Shown: piece after piece, positions 59,365 through 64,000 of the stretch
How the letters are laid out: every line of letters begins with the position of its first letter
How positions within the stretch are numbered: position 1 is the first letter of the stretch
Assembly (NCBI RefSeq): GCF_016019955.1
Contig: NZ_JAECRZ010000004.1
Location: forward strand, 1 to 64,000
Origin: Thiosulfatihalobacter marinus
GTDB taxonomy: Bacteria; Pseudomonadota; Alphaproteobacteria; Rhodobacterales; Rhodobacteraceae
DNA length: 64,000 nucleotides
Direction: 5' to 3'
Notes under the pieces: model-generated
Database searches by the model: none
The model's input: the letters and a program-made list of their open reading frames with translations, nothing else
Told to the model about the DNA's origin: nothing
Position numbers and translations under genes: made by a program

Positions 59365-61008
59365 TCAGGAAACAGATCGCCCCGCGGCGCGGCCCGAAAA
59401 GATGCAGCCACCCAGGAACGTGCCTTCCAGCGCGTTATAGCCGTGATAGCCGCCGCCGCCGAACCCGGCGACTTCGCCGGCCGCGAACAATCCCTCAAAG
59501 GCGCTGCCATCGGCGCGCAGCACCTGTCCGCCCGGATCCGTATGCAGCCCGCCCAGCGATTTTCGGGTCAGGATGTTCAGGCGCACCGCGATCAGCGGGC
59601 CATTGGCCGGGTCCAGAATGCGGTGCGGTTTCGCCGTCCGGATCAACCTGTCACCACGATAACTCCGTGCCCCCCGGATCGCGGTGATCTGGGCATCCTT
59701 GGAGAACGGATTGTCGATCTGGGCGTCGCGCGCCCTGATCTGCGCCAGGAGCCGGTCAAACTCCATAGGGGTCTCCGGTGTCAGCGCGTTCATTCCGGAC
59801 ACAAGCTCGGGCAGGTTGTCAGCCACCACAAAATCCGCGCCTTCCCGCTTGAATGCCTCCACCGGGGCCGGGGCACCCTTGCCCACTATCCGCGCCTTCA
59901 ACACCTGCGCCCACTGACCGCTGGTCAGATCCGGGTTCTGCTCGGATCCGCTCAGCGCGAATTCCTTTTCGATGATCTTTTGCGTCAGGATGAACCAGCT
60001 GTGCTCGTGCCCCGTGGACAGGATGCGTTTCAGCGTGCCCAGGCTGTCAAACCCCGGCAGATACGGCGCCTCCATCCGCTCGCCCAGCGCGTCGAACCAC
60101 ATCGAGGACGGGCCGGGCAGGATACGTATCCCGTGATTGGGCCAGATCGGATCCCAGTTGGCCAGCCCCTCGGTATAGTGCCACATCCGGTCGCCATTGA
60201 TCACCGCCGCGCCGGCGTCTTCGGCCACGCGCTGCATCTGGCCGTCCACATAATCGGGCACCCCCGCCACCATCCGCGCCGGGGCCTTGCCCAGCCGGTC
60301 CTCGGGCCAATAACGGCGCACCATGTCGTGATCCCCGCCAATGCCACCGGTTGTGACAATCACCGCCCCTGCGTGATATTCGAAATCGCCCACCTCGTCG
60401 CGGTTGGTCGGGCGTCCGCGTTCTGCCGCATCCGGTGCCAGAACTTTGCCATAAATACCTGAAACCGCGCCATTTTCCGTAATCAGCCCGGTAACACGGT
60501 GGCGAAATGCAAAACGCAGCTTGCCCGCCTCCGCCGCCTGGCGCACCAGCCGTTCAAACGGCGCCACAACCCCCGGCCCGGTGCCCCATGTGATGTGAAA
60601 CCGGGGCACGGAATTGCCGTGCCCGTGGGCCAATGCGCCCCCCCGCTCGGCCCAGCCGACCACGGGAAACCAGCGTAACCCGCGTTCCGCCAGCCAGGGG
60701 CGCATTTCTTCGGCGGCAAACGCCACATAGGCCTGCGCCACCTTGCGCGGGTTCTCGTCCTCGGGACGGTCGAACTGTGCCGATCCCATCCAGTCGGACA
60801 GCGCCAGATCATGGCTGTCGCGAATGCCCATGCGGCGCTGCTCTGGCGTGTCCACCATGAACAGCCCACCCAGCGACCAGAACGCCTGCCCGCCAAGCGA
60901 TTGTTCGCCTTCCTGATCCAGAAGCAGCACGCTGCGTCCGCGCGACACCGCCTCGGCCGCCGCCACCAGCCCGGCCAGACCGGCCCCGATAATGATCACA
61001 TCCGACAT
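59365..61008 (-). CDS. FAD-binding dehydrogenase (KstD/fumarate-reductase-like flavoprotein)
   Basis: The 547-residue flavoprotein has the N-terminal dinucleotide fold VIIIGAGLAGLVAAAEAVSRG (split here by its FAD loop) and LGGQAFWSLGG. The middle and C-terminal parts have VIVTTGGIGGDHDMV and GLFAAGEVAGFGGGGYHGYN, the form seen in the FAD_binding_2 family that includes 3-ketosteroid 1-dehydrogenases and fumarate reductases. The substrate is unknown. GGAGG sits 7 bases before the ATG at 61008. It follows the 53-residue gene on the same strand after a terminator and is not obviously tied to the downstream decarboxylase. Confidence 0.82.
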   Translation of the reverse strand: MSDVIIIGAGLAGLVAAAEAVSRGRSVLLLDQEGEQSLGGQAFWSLGGLFMVDTPEQRRMGIRDSHDLALSDWMGSAQFDRPEDENPRKVAQAYVAFAAEEMRPWLAERGLRWFPVVGWAERGGALAHGHGNSVPRFHITWGTGPGVVAPFERLVRQAAEAGKLRFAFRHRVTGLITENGAVSGIYGKVLAPDAAERGRPTNRDEVGDFEYHAGAVIVTTGGIGGDHDMVRRYWPEDRLGKAPARMVAGVPDYVDGQMQRVAEDAGAAVINGDRMWHYTEGLANWDPIWPNHGIRILPGPSSMWFDALGERMEAPYLPGFDSLGTLKRILSTGHEHSWFILTQKIIEKEFALSGSEQNPDLTSGQWAQVLKARIVGKGAPAPVEAFKREGADFVVADNLPELVSGMNALTPETPMEFDRLLAQIRARDAQIDNPFSKDAQITAIRGARSYRGDRLIRTAKPHRILDPANGPLIAVRLNILTRKSLGGLHTDPGGQVLRADGSAFEGLFAAGEVAGFGGGGYHGYNALEGTFLGGCIFSGRAAGRSVS

Positions 61009-61082
61009 GAGCACACCTCCCTTGAGAAGAGGCTACCCAGACGCTGGGCAAGGACCAAGAACAACCTTGCGTAATGTCAAAG

Positions 61083-61103
61083 GCGCCCCGGAAAACGGGG
61101 CGC
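61083..61103 (-). terminator. Terminator after the 53-residue gene
   Basis: GCGCCCCG (61083-61090) and CGGGGCGC (61096-61103) pair perfectly around GAAAA. Read on the minus strand, it lies six bases after the stop codon of the small gene and is followed by CTTTGACATT. Confidence 0.78.
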
Positions 61104-61109
61104 TCTGCC

Positions 61110-61271
61110 TTACGCGGCCTTGACGTATTCGTAATAGGTCTCGCTCGCCGGCGCGGCCTGCCCCCTGGCAACGGCCTTCAGCGGCGGTGTGTAATAGGCA
61201 TAGGCCTGTTCCAACAGTTCCAGCGCACGCTCGGCAACATTTTCGGGCGCGGCATTCTGTGAGGTCGACAT
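61110..61271 (-). CDS. Small 53-residue protein of unknown function
   Basis: The predicted protein starts MSTSQNAAPENVAERALELL, continues EQAYAYYTPPLKAVARG, and ends with TYYEYVKAA before TAA. It is helical and rich in Ala, Glu and Tyr with no membrane segment. The ATG has GGAGAGCATCTC upstream. The gene has its own promoter space with GCAAT palindromes (61353-61380) and its own terminator, which argues that it is expressed. I do not recognise a named family. The aromatic YAYY and YYEY patches might bind a partner or granule surface. Confidence 0.68.
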   Translation of the reverse strand: MSTSQNAAPENVAERALELLEQAYAYYTPPLKAVARGQAAPASETYYEYVKAA

Positions 61272-61352
61272 GAGATGCTCTCCGTTTGTCGGTGTCAGAC
61301 CTCCTCCCTGCTGCGAACATAGGCGGGGCAGTCGCCGGTTTCACCCGTCAAT

Positions 61353-61380
61353 ATTGCAATAACGCCATGCAATAATTGCA
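61353..61380. promoter_or_regulatory. Pair of GCAAT palindromes upstream of the 53-residue gene
   Basis: ATTGCAAT (61353-61360) and TGCAATAATTGCA (61368-61380) are both perfect palindromes, 82-110 bases before the small gene start. The arms match those at the ccrA (48639) and ecm (50792) promoters. A common regulator is proposed. Confidence 0.5.
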
Positions 61381-61393
61381 GATTTCCGCAGCG

Positions 61394-62113
61394 TCACATC
61401 GTCGCCAGATGCCCGGCCAGCCCCAGCATGAACCCGGCCACCGCGCCAAAGGGCGGCGACCAGTGGCGCGCCAGGGGCACTTGCGGGGCGACGTCCTGAA
61501 ACAGCAGGTACAGAATGCCGCCAGACGAAAACATCATCACGGCGCCCAGAGCCGCCTGTTGCCCGCTCAACACCACCATGCCGAACCCCGCTGCCAACGG
61601 CCCTACCGGCACCATCAACAGAAACAGCACAATCACCCGGCGCGCGGCCATGCCGTTGTCGCGCATTTCGCGAAAGGCGTTGAACCCCTCGGGCAGGTTC
61701 TGCAAGGCAATCATCGCCGCCATCAACACCGCCACGCCCCGATCCGCCGCCAGCAGCGCGCCCAGCGCCATCGCCTCGGGCAGGTAGTCCAGCATCATCG
61801 CCAGAAACTGTGCCAGATGCGTGCCCCGGTTGGCCAGGGCGCGATCCACGATCATAAAGGCAAGCCCCCCCAGACCGAACAAGGCCAGCGCCCAGCCGGG
61901 CGCCAGCCGGTCGATGCCCTCGGGCACCAGCACCAGCGCAATGGCCGACATCAGCGCCCCGCCCCCGAAGGCTGTCACAAAGTGGCGCAGGCTCTGGTCC
62001 TCATCCGCCGGCAACCAGCGCACACCCCAAGTCAGGGCGGCACCGGCAGGCACGGACAGTCCCGCCAGAGTTGCCAGCACCATCGCCGCGAAAAAGTCTT
62101 CCGAGCCTGTCAT
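61394..62113 (-). CDS. ZIP-like metal transporter family protein
   Basis: The 239-residue membrane protein has about eight segments. The ZIP-type metal site is suggested by AQFLAMMLDYLPEAMALGA and by IALQNLPEGFNAF, where the second PE(G) motif is preserved. In the first, Asp-Tyr-Leu-Pro-Glu replaces the usual His-Asn-x-Pro-Glu, so the binuclear site may be altered. It may carry zinc or another divalent cation. GGGAGG precedes the ATG at 62113. It sits between the 53-residue gene and the sdhB terminator with a promoter of its own. Confidence 0.72.
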   Translation of the reverse strand: MTGSEDFFAAMVLATLAGLSVPAGAALTWGVRWLPADEDQSLRHFVTAFGGGALMSAIALVLVPEGIDRLAPGWALALFGLGGLAFMIVDRALANRGTHLAQFLAMMLDYLPEAMALGALLAADRGVAVLMAAMIALQNLPEGFNAFREMRDNGMAARRVIVLFLLMVPVGPLAAGFGMVVLSGQQAALGAVMMFSSGGILYLLFQDVAPQVPLARHWSPPFGAVAGFMLGLAGHLATM

Positions 62114-62171
62114 TTCCGCCTCCCAACCGAGATACCTTGCAGCATTTTTCAATACCTCTCAGGTCAAACCC

Positions 62172-62199
62172 AAAAAGGCCCGCCGATCCGGGCGGGCCT
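62172..62199 (-). terminator. Rho-independent terminator after sdhB
   Basis: AGGCCCGCC (62176-62184) and GGCGGGCCT (62191-62199) form a 9-base-pair stem around GATCCG. On the minus strand it ends in TTTTT and lies 26 bases after the sdhB stop, so it probably closes the sdh operon. Confidence 0.9.
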
Positions 62200-62225
62200 C
62201 TCCGTAAGATCCATCACGCCAACGA

Positions 62226-63005
62226 TCAAACGTGGCGTTCAACCATCATCTTCTTGATCTCCGCAATCGCCTTGGCCGGGTTCAGCCCCTTGGGACAGGT
62301 CTTGGCGCAGTTCATGATCGTGTGGCAACGATACAGCTTGAACGGGTCTTCCAGATCGTCCAGGCGCTCTCCCGTGGCTTCGTCACGGCTGTCGATGATC
62401 CAGCGATAGGCATGCAACAGCGCCGCCGGCCCAAGATAGCGATCCGAATTCCACCAGTAGCTGGGGCAGGATGTCGAGCAGCTTGCGCACATCACGCATT
62501 CATACAGGCCGTCCAGCTTCTTGCGGTCCTCGATCGATTGTTTCCACTCCTTGGCGGGACGGTTGGTCTTGGTCTCCAGCCACGGCATGATGCTGGCGTG
62601 TTGCGCATAAAAATGGTTCAGGTCCGGGATAAGGTCTTTCACCACCGGCATGTGGGGCAGCGGATAGATCTTAACGTCGCCCTTGATCTCGTCCAGCCCA
62701 TAGATACAGGCCAGCGTGTTGATCCCGTCGATATTCATCGCGCAAGAGCCACAGATCCCCTCGCGGCAGGACCGGCGGAAGGTCAACGTCGGGTCGATCT
62801 CGTTCTTGATCTTGATCAGCGCGTCCAGAACCATCGGGCCGCACTTGTCCATATCGACAAAATACGTGTCCACCCTCGGGTTCTTGCCGTCATCCGGGTT
62901 CCAGCGATAGATCTGGAACTTGCGCACATTGGTCGCGCCCTCGGGGTTGGGCCATGTCTTGCCCGTGGTGATGCGCGAGTTCTTCGGGAGTCTGAATTCA
63001 GCCAT
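62226..63005 (-). CDS. sdhB: Succinate dehydrogenase iron-sulfur subunit
   Basis: The 259-residue subunit passes electrons from the flavin of SdhA to quinone in complex II of the inner membrane. The 2Fe-2S site is CREGICGSC with a later Cys, the 4Fe-4S site is [12 protein letters not shown], and the 3Fe-4S site is [17 protein letters not shown]. All ligands are present. AAGGAGAAAGAGAC precedes the ATG. It follows sdhA after 12 bases in the usual sdhCDAB order, and a terminator follows. Confidence 0.97.
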   Translation of the reverse strand: MAEFRLPKNSRITTGKTWPNPEGATNVRKFQIYRWNPDDGKNPRVDTYFVDMDKCGPMVLDALIKIKNEIDPTLTFRRSCREGICGSCAMNIDGINTLACIYGLDEIKGDVKIYPLPHMPVVKDLIPDLNHFYAQHASIMPWLETKTNRPAKEWKQSIEDRKKLDGLYECVMCASCSTSCPSYWWNSDRYLGPAALLHAYRWIIDSRDEATGERLDDLEDPFKLYRCHTIMNCAKTCPKGLNPAKAIAEIKKMMVERHV

Positions 63006-63017
63006 GTCTCTTTCTCC

Positions 63018-64000
63018 TTAGAACGTCCGCGCCTTGGGCGCGATTTTCTTGAGGCTGATGCCGCCTTCATCCTCGGTCGTCAGCGGATCGGTGACAACCG
63101 GACGATAACTCAGCTCGACCTTGTTGCCATCTACCCGGCTAACCGTGTGCACCCGCCATTTTTCGTCGTCGCGCGTGGCATAGTCCTCGTGCGCATGGGC
63201 GCCACGGCTTTCCTTGCGCGCCTCTGCGCCATAGATCGTGGCCAGCGCATTGGGCATCAGGTTGGTCAGTTCCAGCGTTTCCATCAAGTCGCTGTTCCAC
63301 ACCAGAGACGTGTCGGTGACATGCAGATCGTCCAGCTTGGCCGCGATCGCAGTCATTTTCTCGACGCCTTCCTTCAACGTCTTGTCGGTGCGGAACACGG
63401 CGGCGTCCGATTGCATCGTGCGCTGCATTTCATCGCGCAGATCCGCCGTGGGCACGCCGCCGCTGGCGTGGCGCAACCCGTCGAACCGGTCAAACGCCTT
63501 GTCCACCGAAGCAGGGTTCAATACCGGGTTCGCGGCCTCGGGGTTCACCACCTTGCCCGCGCGGATCGCCGCCGCGCGGCCAAACACCACAAGGTCGATC
63601 AACGAGTTCGAACCAAGCCGGTTGGCGCCATGCACGCTTGCACAGCCCGCCTCGCCCACGGCCATCAGGCCCGGCACCACGGCGGTCGGATCGTCCTTTG
63701 TCGGGTTCAGCACCTCGCCCCAATAATTGGTCGGGATGCCGCCCATGTTGTAATGCACCGTCGGCAGAACCGGGATCGGCTCTTTGGTTACGTCCACACC
63801 GGCGAAAATCTTGGCGCTTTCCGAGATACCCGGCAGGCGCTCGGCCAGGGCTTCGGCAGGCAGATGGTTCAGGTTCAGGTGAATGTGATCGCCATGTTCG
63901 CCCACACCGCGGCCTTCGCGGATTTCCATGGTCATCGAACGCGAAACATAGTCGCGCGGCGCCAGATCCTTGTAGTTGGGCGCATAGCGCTCCATGAACC
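63018..64000 (-). CDS. sdhA: Succinate dehydrogenase flavoprotein subunit (partial, 5' end outside)
   Basis: This is the C-terminal part of SdhA, about 327 residues. It covers the capping and C-terminal domains: THEsubstrate-site region [18 protein letters not shown], the FAD-binding [19 protein letters not shown] and the substrate-contacting [12 protein letters not shown], then the helical domain ending [12 protein letters not shown]. The N-terminal FAD fold and the covalent-FAD histidine lie beyond the right edge. It oxidises succinate to fumarate in the citric acid cycle. No start codon is expected inside the window. Confidence 0.96.
   Translation of the reverse strand, partial: FMERYAPNYKDLAPRDYVSRSMTMEIREGRGVGEHGDHIHLNLNHLPAEALAERLPGISESAKIFAGVDVTKEPIPVLPTVHYNMGGIPTNYWGEVLNPTKDDPTAVVPGLMAVGEAGCASVHGANRLGSNSLIDLVVFGRAAAIRAGKVVNPEAANPVLNPASVDKAFDRFDGLRHASGGVPTADLRDEMQRTMQSDAAVFRTDKTLKEGVEKMTAIAAKLDDLHVTDTSLVWNSDLMETLELTNLMPNALATIYGAEARKESRGAHAHEDYATRDDEKWRVHTVSRVDGNKVELSYRPVVTDPLTTEDEGGISLKKIAPKARTF

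Noticed and set aside
1..64000. tRNA or rRNA genes
   Set aside because: No cloverleaf-like segment ending in a TTC-loop and no rRNA sequence was recognised on either strand.

Overview
The window is a stretch of high-GC alphaproteobacterial chromosome, most likely from the Roseobacter group of Rhodobacteraceae. This is inferred from gene content: crotonyl-CoA carboxylase/reductase with ethylmalonyl-CoA mutase, a LuxI/LuxR pair next to CtrA-type boxes, HvrA-type H-NS, a BMP-type nucleoside ABC importer, a class III ornithine decarboxylase, and recurrent two-hairpin elements between convergent genes. About 63 protein genes are packed tightly, with many 4-base stop/start overlaps. I found no tRNA, rRNA, CRISPR array, prophage or insertion sequence.

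Left part (1-10.5 kb): GhrA-type reductase, SseB-like protein, uracil-DNA glycosylase, an ArsR repressor with an ArsP-type permease, and the NhaA antiporter. A capsule/Kdo operon follows: kpsT, kpsE, kdsA and a phosphohexomutase.

Housekeeping part (10.5-36.1 kb): M3 oligopeptidase, a trans-sulfuration PLP enzyme, a ThiF/MoeB-dut-coaBC operon, a ChaN-like protein, cobU plus a phosphatase, a GST with a C-terminal cysteine motif, and ComM/YifB. Next come the conserved cell-envelope and nitrogen block (gshB, yraN, rsmI facing lpoA-glnD-murJ), HdeD, a rhomboid without its catalytic residues, trpS, a candidate sRNA, a branched-chain aminotransferase and UspA. An AT-richer alpha/beta hydrolase interrupts the pattern before nfuA-tsaB-rimI.

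Transport and signalling (36.2-47.1 kb): an operon for BMP-type nucleoside uptake, a TauE-like permease with a TIGR02186-like partner, then a leftward block of SDR, RecD-like helicase, AHL synthase LuxI, LuxR and a 71-residue protein. CtrA-like boxes lie upstream of luxI, upstream of the small gene that precedes luxR, and upstream of comM. This suggests one cell-state circuit linking quorum sensing and DNA uptake.

Right part (47.2-64 kb): ccrA and ecm carry out two steps of the ethylmalonyl-CoA pathway and share GCAAT-type palindromes in their promoters. ecm carries an in-frame 33-bp tandem repeat at its N-terminus. After these come an acyltransferase, H-NS, acylphosphatase, DeoD, a LysR/SHMT-like pair, a decarboxylase/DUF1989 pair, a flavoprotein, a 53-residue protein, a ZIP-like transporter, and sdhB with a partial sdhA running off the right edge.
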